Below, in pieces: positions 44,059-52,751 of a DNA stretch of 64,000 nt. The notes beneath the pieces are model-generated. The model made no database searches, was not told where the DNA came from, and saw only the letters and a list, made by a program, of their open reading frames with translations. Both the position numbers and the translations under genes were made by a program. Source of the stretch: Polynucleobacter wuianus (GTDB lineage: Bacteria > Pseudomonadota > Gammaproteobacteria > Burkholderiales > Burkholderiaceae); the NCBI RefSeq assembly GCF_001659725.1, contig NZ_CP015922.1, forward strand, positions 62,001 through 126,000, written 5' to 3'. The first letter of the stretch is position 1, and each line of letters starts with the position of its first letter.

Positions 44059-44535
44059 ATGATTGATTTAGGGGTTTCAAAGCTTGCGCTGATAGCTGTA
44101 GTCGCTCTAGTGGTGGTTGGTCCTGAGCGCTTACCTAAAGTGGCTCGTATGGCCGGCAACTTATTTGGTCGCGCGCAGCGCTACATGGCTGACGTTAAAT
44201 CAGAAGTAAATCGGCAGATGGAAATTGAGGAATTTAAAAAGTTCCGCGAAGAAAGCGCCTCGGCTTTAAAAGAAGTCGAAAACAGTATTCACTCAGTTGC
44301 GAGTGAGGCAAATGCGAATCTTACAGACCAAGCGGATATTTTCGAAACTAGTTTTGAGAAACCCCCTCTTGATGAAAAAGAAGTTTTACGCAAGACCAAG
44401 CGTCAAGGTCGGAATAGTTGGGGCGTTCGGCGCGCAGCAAGACCGATTTGGTTTAAACGTTCTGCAGGAGTGCGCACTCGCGTGCAATCTGGTGCTGCCA
44501 GAATGAAGCGCTTTCATCATAGTTCTGGCAAATAA
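44059..44535 (+). CDS. tatB: Twin-arginine translocase subunit TatB
   Basis: With TatC forms the Tat signal-peptide receptor. It has 158 residues. N-terminal MIDLGVSKLALIAVVALVVVGPERLP, the hallmark of TatB, then a long amphipathic/coiled-coil region and a basic C-terminal tail rich in Arg. Lies 52 bases after tatA and 12 before tatC. Confidence 0.94.
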   Translation: MIDLGVSKLALIAVVALVVVGPERLPKVARMAGNLFGRAQRYMADVKSEVNRQMEIEEFKKFREESASALKEVENSIHSVASEANANLTDQADIFETSFEKPPLDEKEVLRKTKRQGRNSWGVRRAARPIWFKRSAGVRTRVQSGAARMKRFHHSSGK

Positions 44536-44547
44536 AATTAGATTAGC

Positions 44548-45315
44548 ATGACAGAAAATAATTCCACTGAAGATTCAGGGCTGCAAGAATCTTTTCTATC
44601 GCATTTATTTGAACTACGTGATCGTGTAGTCAAGTCTGCATTAGCGATCATCGCCGTGTTTATTTGCTTGGTATATTGGGCGCCAGATATTTTTCATCTA
44701 TTTGCACAGCCATTGTTGGAGGCTTTGCCTGCGGGTGGAAAAATGATCGTGACTGATGTTACGGGCTCCTTCTTTGTGCCGATGAAAGTCACGATGTTGG
44801 TGGCATTCTTGATCGCATTGCCAGTGGTGATGTATCAATTATGGGCTTTTATTGCGCCTGGGTTGTATTTGCATGAGCGCAAACTTATCTTGCCTCTTGT
44901 AGTTAGTAGTTACAGCCTTTTTATCATTGGGATGGCCTTTGCTTACTTCTTGGTATTTCCAACCGTATTCAAGTTTATGGCAAGTTACAACGCACCATTA
45001 GGTGCAGAAATGTCTACTGACATTGATAATTATTTAAGTTTCGCAATGACTACCTTTCTGGCATTTGGTATTACATTTGAAGTGCCGGTGGTAGTAGTTG
45101 TGCTGGTACGAATGGGTATGGTCACTTTGGCAAAACTCAAAGAGATTCGTCCCTACGTCATCGTTGGGGCATTTGTGATCTCTGCGGTGGTGACACCGCC
45201 TGATGTGCTCTCTCAGTTGTTACTCGCAATCCCAATGACTCTGCTTTATGAATTGGGGTTATTAGTAGCGCGTCTTTATGTACCAAAGCCGTCCGTGGAT
45301 GACCAGAGCAACTAA
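44548..45315 (+). CDS. tatC: Twin-arginine translocase subunit TatC
   Basis: Core receptor of the Tat system with six membrane helices. It has 255 residues. N-terminal FLSHLFELRDRVVKS, the conserved VMYQLWAFIAPGLYLHERK and FGITFEVPVVVVVLVRMG. Last gene of the set. It converges with a Sel1-type gene 5 bases away. Confidence 0.96.
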   Translation: MTENNSTEDSGLQESFLSHLFELRDRVVKSALAIIAVFICLVYWAPDIFHLFAQPLLEALPAGGKMIVTDVTGSFFVPMKVTMLVAFLIALPVVMYQLWAFIAPGLYLHERKLILPLVVSSYSLFIIGMAFAYFLVFPTVFKFMASYNAPLGAEMSTDIDNYLSFAMTTFLAFGITFEVPVVVVVLVRMGMVTLAKLKEIRPYVIVGAFVISAVVTPPDVLSQLLLAIPMTLLYELGLLVARLYVPKPSVDDQSN

Positions 45316-45320
45316 GCCGA

Positions 45321-46781
45321 CTAGACCATTTCTGTGTCTTGGTTTTTTAGATTCTTAGAAAAAGTGGCGTTTAACCAGTCAGTGAGTTGGTCAAAGCGAT
45401 ATCGTCTTTGACGTAAATTTCCCTCAATCTCTGCATCGGCACTTGCAAAGGCTTTGCCTGCAGCTAAGAGAGCGCGGCGCTGTTGAATCGTCTCAATCTG
45501 AATGAGTCTGGGCAATATCTTTGGAAGCTCCCAGCGAATGTCTACTACAACACAATGCTCATGTTGCAGCTGACCAACTTCGGAGAGCAATAACTCTGCC
45601 TTGCTAAAGTTAAATTGATTCGCAATGATGATGCGGTGACAAAGTAGCAACCAGTCTTCATCTAGTTTATGTTCTGCATGGTGGTTAATTGCTTGGTCTG
45701 CATGCTTAGCAAGCTCATACCAGTCATTCTTTCTAGGTTCGGGGCAGCTGACCAATATTTTGCTTAGCAGTTGAGTTGCTTCATATAAACCTTGCTGGTG
45801 AGCCTGCCAAACCCAATAAGACGCCTGTAATCCACGAACTTTTTCTTCAATCTTTTCGCGTTTGCGCCAGAGATTCGCACCCTTTCGAAATTGCGCTTGC
45901 GCATGACCCAGGTCAGCAGCGCGATCAAAGCAGCGATCGCTTTCTGCGGCACTGTATCCAGAAAATTGAGGGCGACGATATATTTCTCCCAAGGAATACC
46001 ATGCATCACTGTCACCATCTTTGGCAGCAAGCTCAAGCCAATAGGCCGCCTTTTTGAGTGATGCATTAGATTTGCTTGCTGCATTGCCGTCTAACTGCGC
46101 CAAACGTAAGCCTAAAGTGAGCTTTGCAACAGTAAGCCCCAATTCAGCAGCTTGAATCAATGCATTTTCATTCTGCTCGTTAAGCCAAACATTCCAAAGC
46201 GAAGAGAGTGCTTCATTTTTTGGCTGTAACTTGATTTGCAATTCTTTTGCTTGGCTGGCAAATTGAGAGCTTCCATCAGCAAGCTCCTGCAAATACTGTC
46301 GAGCAATTTTCTGGAGTTCATTAAAACTTAGCCCAGATAGTTTTTCATTTAAAGATTTAGACTTTTGTTTTTGAAGCCATTCCACAAGTAGAGATTGAAC
46401 TTCTTGATTACAAGGGCTGATAAGCAACTCTACAAGTTGCCATTTCGCTGCAGCTGTTGCAGTTGAAGTTGTATTTAATTCTGCGAGTTGCCAAAAAGAT
46501 TCCCAGCCAAATTGAAATGCAGGAGAGTTAAAGGTCTGAACAAGCGGAATATTTGCCGTTAGCTCTAAGACCTCCGTAACCCCAATATTTTTTAAGACCT
46601 CATCTTGGTCCTCATGATTTTTTATGGATAAGTACGATTTTTCAAGCCAAATCAGGGCATTAGATGGTTGAATGGGGGTTTTGAAGGCGCCCGTAAGATA
46701 TGTAAGGGCTAATTTTTGTTGCGCCAATACATCACCCATACGGGCTGAGCCAAGTATTTTTAAGAATTCGCGACTTGCCAT
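45321..46781 (-). CDS. Sel1-like repeat protein
   Basis: 486 residues of helical repeats with no signal peptide, so probably cytoplasmic. Sel1-like units are recognisable: MGDVLAQQKLALTYLTGA at the start, ASLKKAAYWLELAAKDGDSDAWYSLGEIYRR and DRCFDRAADLGHAQAQFRKGANL in the middle, SYWVWQAHQQGLYEATQLL later. Such proteins are scaffolds; the partner is unknown. No catalytic motif is seen. The C-terminal 120 residues do not show clear repeats. It is transcribed away from the porin gene. Confidence 0.75.
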   Translation of the reverse strand: MASREFLKILGSARMGDVLAQQKLALTYLTGAFKTPIQPSNALIWLEKSYLSIKNHEDQDEVLKNIGVTEVLELTANIPLVQTFNSPAFQFGWESFWQLAELNTTSTATAAAKWQLVELLISPCNQEVQSLLVEWLQKQKSKSLNEKLSGLSFNELQKIARQYLQELADGSSQFASQAKELQIKLQPKNEALSSLWNVWLNEQNENALIQAAELGLTVAKLTLGLRLAQLDGNAASKSNASLKKAAYWLELAAKDGDSDAWYSLGEIYRRPQFSGYSAAESDRCFDRAADLGHAQAQFRKGANLWRKREKIEEKVRGLQASYWVWQAHQQGLYEATQLLSKILVSCPEPRKNDWYELAKHADQAINHHAEHKLDEDWLLLCHRIIIANQFNFSKAELLLSEVGQLQHEHCVVVDIRWELPKILPRLIQIETIQQRRALLAAGKAFASADAEIEGNLRQRRYRFDQLTDWLNATFSKNLKNQDTEMV

Positions 46782-46989
46782 ATGACAATTTTGACATTCC
46801 AGCTACCTAAACGGGCAGAAATCAAAGCCCTTGTTGCCCTGATACAACGAAGAAAGCCAAAAAACTGCCTTTTGACAAGCAAAAAGCGCTCATAAATACC
46901 CTTACCCTAAGTCTCGCTAGGCAAAAGACGGAAAATTCATAGGTCCCAGACTTATTGGGCATTACTTTCAATTTATGGAGATTTACAGA

Positions 46990-48162
46990 ATGAAAAAATC
47001 GCTATTTGCAGTTGCAGCTTTGTCAGCTATTGCTGGCGCAGCTCAAGCTCAGTCCAGCGTAACCGTATACGGTATCGTTGACGTTGGTTTTATCGGTATT
47101 AATGAGCGCGCTACAGCTGGTGCTACTACAACTAAGGGTACAGTAAATACCTTTGGTAGCAGTGCTGAGCAATCAAGCCGTTTAGGCTTCAAAGGTACTG
47201 AAGATTTGGGCGGCGGTTCAAGCGCATTCTTCACTTTGGAAACTGGCCTTAACGCTGACAACTCCACTCTCTCTGCATTTAATACACGTCAAGCATTTGC
47301 TGGCTACAAAAAGAATGGTATTGGTAACGTAGCTTTCGGTACACAGTACACACCAATCCACAACGCCGCTGGTTTAACTGACCCAGGTCAATTGAACAAC
47401 ATGATCGGTAACGTAATTTTCGCTACAACACCACAAGCTAACGGCAACACTTCTCCGTTTGCTACTAACCCATCAATTGGTTCTGGTCAAACTGACGCTT
47501 ACACGGTTCGTACATCAAACACTTTGACAGCTACAACAGATACATTTGCCGGCTTCCAAGGTACAGCTTTGTATACTTTGAATAACCAAAACCAAACAGT
47601 TACTGCTACCTCTGCTGGTGGTACTACTAACAACTCTGGTTGGGGTCTTGGTTTGAACTACACTTGGAATAAGTTATTGGTTACAGCTAACTACCAAGCA
47701 TTCAAGAGCTTGTCACCTACTTCTAGTGCAACTACTGTTACTCTCTACGGCATAACTGGCGGTACAAACGTAAACGACCAACAGTCTTACTTTGCTGCTA
47801 CTTATGACTTCGGTATTTTGAAGGCATACGCACAGTATGTAAGCCGTAAAGCAACAGCCGCACTAAACTCTGGCTACTACGCTAAGCGTACTGCTGAGCA
47901 GATTGGTGTTCGTTCATTCATTACTCCAACAATCGAAGCTTGGGCTTCAGGTGGTATGGGTAAAGTGAATGCCTACGGTCAAGGCGAGCCTAATACAAGC
48001 TTCACAGCTTGGCAGCTTGGTTCTAACTACTGGTTGAGCAAGCGTACTAACTTGTACGCTATCTACGGTCAGTCACAAGCCTCAAACGTAACTTCTGTTG
48101 CTGGTACACAATACAGCTACGGTGGCAGCAACTACGCAATTGGCTTGCGTCACACTTTCTAA
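46990..48162 (+). CDS. Gram-negative porin (Burkholderiales OmpC-like)
   Basis: Outer-membrane general porin. 390 residues: signal peptide MKKSLFAVAALSAIAGAAQAQ cut after AQA, then SSVTVYGIVDVGF, the typical first strand, QSSRLGFKGTEDLGGG, and the C-terminal GLRHTF ending in Phe, as needed for BAM insertion. The start is the ATG at 46990, with GGAG eight bases upstream; an ATG at 46975 would add residues before the signal peptide. The 208-base upstream region has TTGACA at 46872-46877, but only a weak -10 (TAAATA). Confidence 0.94.
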   Translation: MKKSLFAVAALSAIAGAAQAQSSVTVYGIVDVGFIGINERATAGATTTKGTVNTFGSSAEQSSRLGFKGTEDLGGGSSAFFTLETGLNADNSTLSAFNTRQAFAGYKKNGIGNVAFGTQYTPIHNAAGLTDPGQLNNMIGNVIFATTPQANGNTSPFATNPSIGSGQTDAYTVRTSNTLTATTDTFAGFQGTALYTLNNQNQTVTATSAGGTTNNSGWGLGLNYTWNKLLVTANYQAFKSLSPTSSATTVTLYGITGGTNVNDQQSYFAATYDFGILKAYAQYVSRKATAALNSGYYAKRTAEQIGVRSFITPTIEAWASGGMGKVNAYGQGEPNTSFTAWQLGSNYWLSKRTNLYAIYGQSQASNVTSVAGTQYSYGGSNYAIGLRHTF

Positions 48163-48207
48163 TTTAACGCTAGCGTAAGCTAGCTTTGATTAGTTTGGTA
48201 TTAAATC

Positions 48208-48237
48208 AACCCACTGTGGAAACACAGTGGGTTTTTT
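48208..48237 (+). terminator. Rho-independent terminator after the porin
   Basis: AACCCACTGTG (48208-48218) pairs with CACAGTGGGTT (48223-48233) around a GAAA tetraloop, followed by T residues through 48237. Strong intrinsic terminator of a highly expressed gene. Confidence 0.93.
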
Positions 48238-48295
48238 CTTGGGTAAAGACGTCAAGTAGGAAAGAGTTGTCTATTTGATCTTGGTATTGCAGTAA

Positions 48296-50302
48296 TTAAA
48301 CGATCTTCGTAAAAGTAGTGTTATTGATGGTAGATGTTAATTCAAGGCGAACTTCATCAATAACTTGTGCCCAGTCGCCATGTTGCTTCTGGTGAAATAG
48401 CTTTGCTGTTGGGTACCATGGGGAATCTTTGCGGTTAACTTGCCATCGCCAGCAGGCATCAAAGCGATTAAGAATCCAAACTGGTTTACCCATCGCTCCA
48501 GCTAAATGAGCGGTTGAGGTGTCAACCGATATCACTAAATCTAGGTTATCAATTAAGGCTGCTGTATCTGAAAAATTGTGTAGTTCTGATACGTAATTGC
48601 AGAAATTAGCATTGGGCCAGAATTGATTTTTTTGAGACAGGAGCTCTGATTCTGCTGGCTCACCTTTTTGAAGGCTAAAGAAATCTACGCCAGGCACAAG
48701 TCTTAAGTTTGCAAAGATTTCAAATGGAATATTCCTTCTTTCATTTATAGACCATACCTCTGGCTGATCTGCTCGAAAGCCCCCATTCCAGACGAGGCCG
48801 ACTTTCAATCTGTTATCCCCATTGGCAAGGCGAGATTTCCAAATCGCTGACTTAATCGGATCAGCCTTCAAATAGGGGGTTGCAACTGCAGTGTTTACAA
48901 AGAGTCTTGGCAGACTCAAAAGAGGGCATTGGAAATCAAATTTTTCTGATGGTAGGTCTTCATGAGAGTAAATTTGGCAATAGTTTCTCAGATCCCCTAA
49001 AACCTCTACTAGCGAGGGTTGGACAACAAGGCTAATACTTGCGGCATATTTTTTTAAAAGAGTTACATACCGACAGAATTGAATAGTATCTCCTAGGCCT
49101 TGTTCAAACCAAACGAGGATGTTTCCCCCTCCAAGCTGCTCAAGAGAATTTAGTCTGGGAATGTGAGTAAATTGCTTGGGTATGGGGTTGCTGATATCCC
49201 ATCGATATTCATAATTATTCCAACCCTCTGAAAATTTACCAGTAGTCAACTGGCTAATTGCCAGATTCCAGCGAGAATCAACATAGGTTTTATCAAGATT
49301 TATAGCCTTGTTATAGCAATCGATCGCTTCATCAAATTGCTTTAGAAAGCTTAAAGATACGCCTTTATTCGACCACGCTTCAGCATAGTTTGGATTGATC
49401 TCAATAGCTTTATCAAAACATTGAATTGCCTCAGGAAATTGGGATGCAGAATGGAAATTATTACCCTTATTCAACCACGCTTCAGCATAGTTTGGATTGA
49501 TCTCAATAGCCTTATCAAAGCATGCGGTAGCTTGATCAAATTTTCTGAGCTTGCTTAGTGTAATTCCCTTATTGGACCATAAATCAGGGGCATCAGGAAT
49601 CAGTGAAAAGGCTTTTTCATAGCAAACTAGAGCTTCCTCAAAGCGCTTAAGTTTTGAAAGTGTGACGCCTGTATTCAATAGAGCATCAGCCCAGTCAGGC
49701 TTTAGCTGGAGTGTTAGTTGGTATCGCTCAAGAGCTTCATTGAGCCGCCCACTTTTTTGAAATGCGACCCCAGAGTTTAGCAAGGCATCTAGATGTTGAG
49801 GATTTATTGCAAGAACTGCCTTGAAATCCTGGAGTGCCAGATCAAATTGTTGATTTTCTAGATGAATTAAGCCCCTTCTAATAAGAGCATCTAAAAAATG
49901 AGGTTTTATTTTTATCGTACGGCTGAGATGATCAAGCGCCAGCTTAGAATTCTTTTCCAGCATGAAAACAACGCCAAGATTAAAGTGTGCCTCGGCGAGT
50001 AGGGGATTTAATTGAATAGCCTTTTCTAGACTCTTCTTCGCCTCGGTAAATTGCGATAATCTTAAGTAAATTACTGCTTGATTGTAATGCGCATCAGTAT
50101 TGTGTGGATTTTCATGGATCGATTTTGTTAGTAATTCGAGGCCTTTTAACAAATTACCTCTTTGTGCCTCAAATAACCCAAATAAAAAAAGCCCTTTTGG
50201 ATCATTGGGGTTCTGCTCAAGAAATTGTGCGTAAAGATTAAACGCTTGAGTAAAATTAGTGCGTTGTTGTTCTAAAACGGCCTGGCGCAACAACGGATTC
50301 AT
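48296..50302 (-). CDS. TPR protein with GT9-like glycosyltransferase domain
   Basis: 668 residues, no signal peptide. About residues 1-370 are roughly ten 34-residue TPR units, many with consensus such as NPNYAEAWLNKG. About 390-660 resemble ADP-heptose/GT9 transferases: NILVWFEQGLGDTIQFCRY at the first strand and DLVISVDTSTAHLAGAMGKPVWIL in the donor-binding half. Two consecutive TPR units are nearly identical in DNA. Substrate and acceptor are unknown; TPRs suggest a protein acceptor or partner. It is divergent from the next TPR gene with 61 bases between. AT-richer than the core genes. Confidence 0.8.
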   Translation of the reverse strand: MNPLLRQAVLEQQRTNFTQAFNLYAQFLEQNPNDPKGLFLFGLFEAQRGNLLKGLELLTKSIHENPHNTDAHYNQAVIYLRLSQFTEAKKSLEKAIQLNPLLAEAHFNLGVVFMLEKNSKLALDHLSRTIKIKPHFLDALIRRGLIHLENQQFDLALQDFKAVLAINPQHLDALLNSGVAFQKSGRLNEALERYQLTLQLKPDWADALLNTGVTLSKLKRFEEALVCYEKAFSLIPDAPDLWSNKGITLSKLRKFDQATACFDKAIEINPNYAEAWLNKGNNFHSASQFPEAIQCFDKAIEINPNYAEAWSNKGVSLSFLKQFDEAIDCYNKAINLDKTYVDSRWNLAISQLTTGKFSEGWNNYEYRWDISNPIPKQFTHIPRLNSLEQLGGGNILVWFEQGLGDTIQFCRYVTLLKKYAASISLVVQPSLVEVLGDLRNYCQIYSHEDLPSEKFDFQCPLLSLPRLFVNTAVATPYLKADPIKSAIWKSRLANGDNRLKVGLVWNGGFRADQPEVWSINERRNIPFEIFANLRLVPGVDFFSLQKGEPAESELLSQKNQFWPNANFCNYVSELHNFSDTAALIDNLDLVISVDTSTAHLAGAMGKPVWILNRFDACWRWQVNRKDSPWYPTAKLFHQKQHGDWAQVIDEVRLELTSTINNTTFTKIV
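49372..49519 (-). repeat. Tandem near-identical TPR units inside the gene
   Basis: Bases 49372-49417 recur at 49474-49519 with one difference in 46. The period is 102 bases, exactly one 34-codon TPR. Both encode part of the EINPNYAEAW turn and the preceding helix. The rest of the unit is less similar. This indicates recent duplication or gene conversion between repeats. Confidence 0.85.
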
Positions 50303-50363
50303 TTTATCTTTATGGGCAAAAATTGCTGTGTTTCAGTATTGGTTAATATAACAAATAAGCCCT

Positions 50364-52697
50364 ATGAACAAACCAAATCCACCGTCGAAAATAGATAATT
50401 TGATAGCACAAGGCCTCACTTTTCAGCGCTGCGGTCAGTTTGAGCAGGCAAAATTGATATATGAGCAAATCTTAAGCACAAATGATCGTCATTACGATGC
50501 ATTGCATTATTTAGGAATTTTGTTAGCGCAGCAGGGTCAATTAGCTAAGGGGGAATTGCTATTAAGAAAAGCGATTTTAGTTAATGGACAAGATGAAAAA
50601 GCTTACAACAATTTAGGCTTAGTCTTGCAGGGGCTAAATAATGAGCTCGAAGCTTTAGCTGCCTATGATCAAGCCATAGCCATTAACGGTTCGGGGGTTG
50701 AGGCTCACTATAACCGAGCATGTTTGTTACAAAACATGGGTCAATTACAGGCTGCGATCGAAGGTTTTGACGATGCGCTTCTATTGAGGCCGGATCATGT
50801 CGAGGCATTGAACAATCGCGGTAATGCCCAAGATGAAATTCATCTGTACGAGGAGGCAATTAAGAGCTATCGTCGCGCGCTCCAGTTAAGACCAGGGTAT
50901 GCCGAGTGTTTATATAACCTGGGCCTTACCTTGGGGAAGGTGGATCGCGTTGCTGAGGCTCTAGAGTGCTGTCAGAAGGCGCTTGCACTTCAGCCACTTG
51001 ATCCCGAAATCTTGAATGTTATTGGTTATATGCAAATGTTGTTGGATCAAGATGTGCAGGCATTGAGTTCTTTCGAAAAATCGATCAGTCTTTTTAATCA
51101 TTCTCCTCAAGTCTATTTTAACTACGCATATCTTCTTCATAAGCTACAAAAATACGAAGCTGCTCTAGCTGCTTACAACAGGGCAATTGAGTTAAAGCCA
51201 GACTATACAGATGCTATTTTCAATCGAGGTAATACTCATCACAGAGTGGGAAATTACTCGCTGTCAATCGCAGACTATAAAAGAGCTCTTGAGCTTGATC
51301 CAGAAGATGCTAGAGCAAAATGGGCGCTTACGATCTCGGCAATACCTCCCGTAATCCACTCTATCGGAGAGCAGAATGATTCCCGTAAGAATTTCCGAGA
51401 ATCATTGACTGCTCTAGATGCTTGGTTCAACATAGCCAGAGAAGGCGAAGGGCATAAGGTGGTTGGCTCAAGACAGCCTTTTTATCTAGCCTATCAGGAT
51501 CAGAATAATAAACAACTTTTAGAGCAATACGGAGATATCTGCATTCGCTTGATGAGCGTTTGGCAGAAAAAGAATACCCAAAAGATTGTTGATCGAGTGC
51601 CAAATGAAAAAATGCATATTGGCATCGTCACTAACCATATTCATGATCACTCTGTATGGAATGCTATTGTTAAAGGCTGGGTGAGCGAACTTAACATGGA
51701 CCAATTTGAGGTAAGTATTTTTTATCTAGGTAATGTATTTGATGAGGAAACCGCATTTGCTCGCTCAAAAGTGAAGGGATTTATCAATACCAAGCAACCA
51801 CTCTTAGCTTGGATGAAGACTATATTAGATAGCAATATCGATGCTTTAATTTATCCTGAAATCGGGATGCATACAGAAACCTTGCAGTTAGCAAGTATGA
51901 GGCTAGCCCCACTCCAGATAGCAAGCTGGGGACACCCAGAGACAACCGGCTTAAAAACGATTGATTGCTATCTATCGGCCGAATTAATGGAAACTGAAAA
52001 TGCACAAAATCATTATGTAGAAAAAGTAGTGCGCCTACCCAATCTAGGTTGCTACTATTTTCCACTCGATATTAAGCCAGTCGATATTGACTTAAGTGCA
52101 TTGGGCTTGGATGTGAAGAAGTTGATTTTATTATGCCCTGGAACACCATATAAATATATTGAAAAGTATGATGATGTCTATGTTGAAATTGCCAAAAGTC
52201 TTAAGAACTGTCAGCTGGTATTTTTTACGGCAGCACATTGGGCCTCGTTTGGCTTAGAGGCTAGATTGCGGAAAAAATTTGAGGCCGAAAATATAAGCTT
52301 CGAGGATCATATCAAATTTATTCCATGGCTTAGTAGAGGTGAGTTTTTTGGATTGATGAGCAAAGCGACTATGTATTTAGATACCATTGGATTTTCTGGT
52401 TTTAATACGGCGATGCAAGCAATTGAATGTAATTTGCCAATCGTCACAATGAAAACACCTTATTTACGTGGAAACTTGGCGACCGCGCCTTTGAGTTTGA
52501 TGAAGATTTTCGACTTGGTGGTCAATAATGAACAGGAGTACGTCAATCAAGTTATTAAACTAGCAATAGACAAAAAATATTTGCAGCAGATCAAGAGCCA
52601 GATTGAGGAGCGTAAACATATCCTATTTAAAGATAAATCGGTTATTCAAAAATTAGAGCAGTTTCTCCTAGAGTGGCGCTCCAAAAACTTGCTTTGA
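50364..52697 (+). CDS. TPR protein with GT41 (SPINDLY/OGT-like) domain, divergent type
   Basis: 777 residues, no signal peptide. TPR units span about 10-330. After a linker, the C-terminal GT-B region (about 415-777) has IGIVTNHIHDHSVWNAIV, then LQIASWGHPETTGLKTIDCYLSAELME, LVRLP-like VVRLPNLGCYYFP, and YLDTIGFSGFNTAMQAIECNLPIV in the donor half. These resemble predicted O-linked GlcNAc transferases of the SPINDLY type. The donor half FSGFNTAMQ replaces the classical HTT motif, and this layout is closer to HMW1C-like members. Acceptor unknown; soluble or envelope proteins, or glycans, are possible. Confidence 0.75.
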   Translation: MNKPNPPSKIDNLIAQGLTFQRCGQFEQAKLIYEQILSTNDRHYDALHYLGILLAQQGQLAKGELLLRKAILVNGQDEKAYNNLGLVLQGLNNELEALAAYDQAIAINGSGVEAHYNRACLLQNMGQLQAAIEGFDDALLLRPDHVEALNNRGNAQDEIHLYEEAIKSYRRALQLRPGYAECLYNLGLTLGKVDRVAEALECCQKALALQPLDPEILNVIGYMQMLLDQDVQALSSFEKSISLFNHSPQVYFNYAYLLHKLQKYEAALAAYNRAIELKPDYTDAIFNRGNTHHRVGNYSLSIADYKRALELDPEDARAKWALTISAIPPVIHSIGEQNDSRKNFRESLTALDAWFNIAREGEGHKVVGSRQPFYLAYQDQNNKQLLEQYGDICIRLMSVWQKKNTQKIVDRVPNEKMHIGIVTNHIHDHSVWNAIVKGWVSELNMDQFEVSIFYLGNVFDEETAFARSKVKGFINTKQPLLAWMKTILDSNIDALIYPEIGMHTETLQLASMRLAPLQIASWGHPETTGLKTIDCYLSAELMETENAQNHYVEKVVRLPNLGCYYFPLDIKPVDIDLSALGLDVKKLILLCPGTPYKYIEKYDDVYVEIAKSLKNCQLVFFTAAHWASFGLEARLRKKFEAENISFEDHIKFIPWLSRGEFFGLMSKATMYLDTIGFSGFNTAMQAIECNLPIVTMKTPYLRGNLATAPLSLMKIFDLVVNNEQEYVNQVIKLAIDKKYLQQIKSQIEERKHILFKDKSVIQKLEQFLLEWRSKNLL

Positions 52698-52751
52698 ATA
52701 TTTCATATTCAAAGATAGACATTAAATTACGATTGATTAACTAAGCACTCG

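Noticed and set aside
46872..46898. Sigma-70 promoter of the porin
   Set aside because: TTGACA is perfect, but the best -10 (TAAATA) is only 15 bases away and weak. It is not listed as a feature, only mentioned with the porin.
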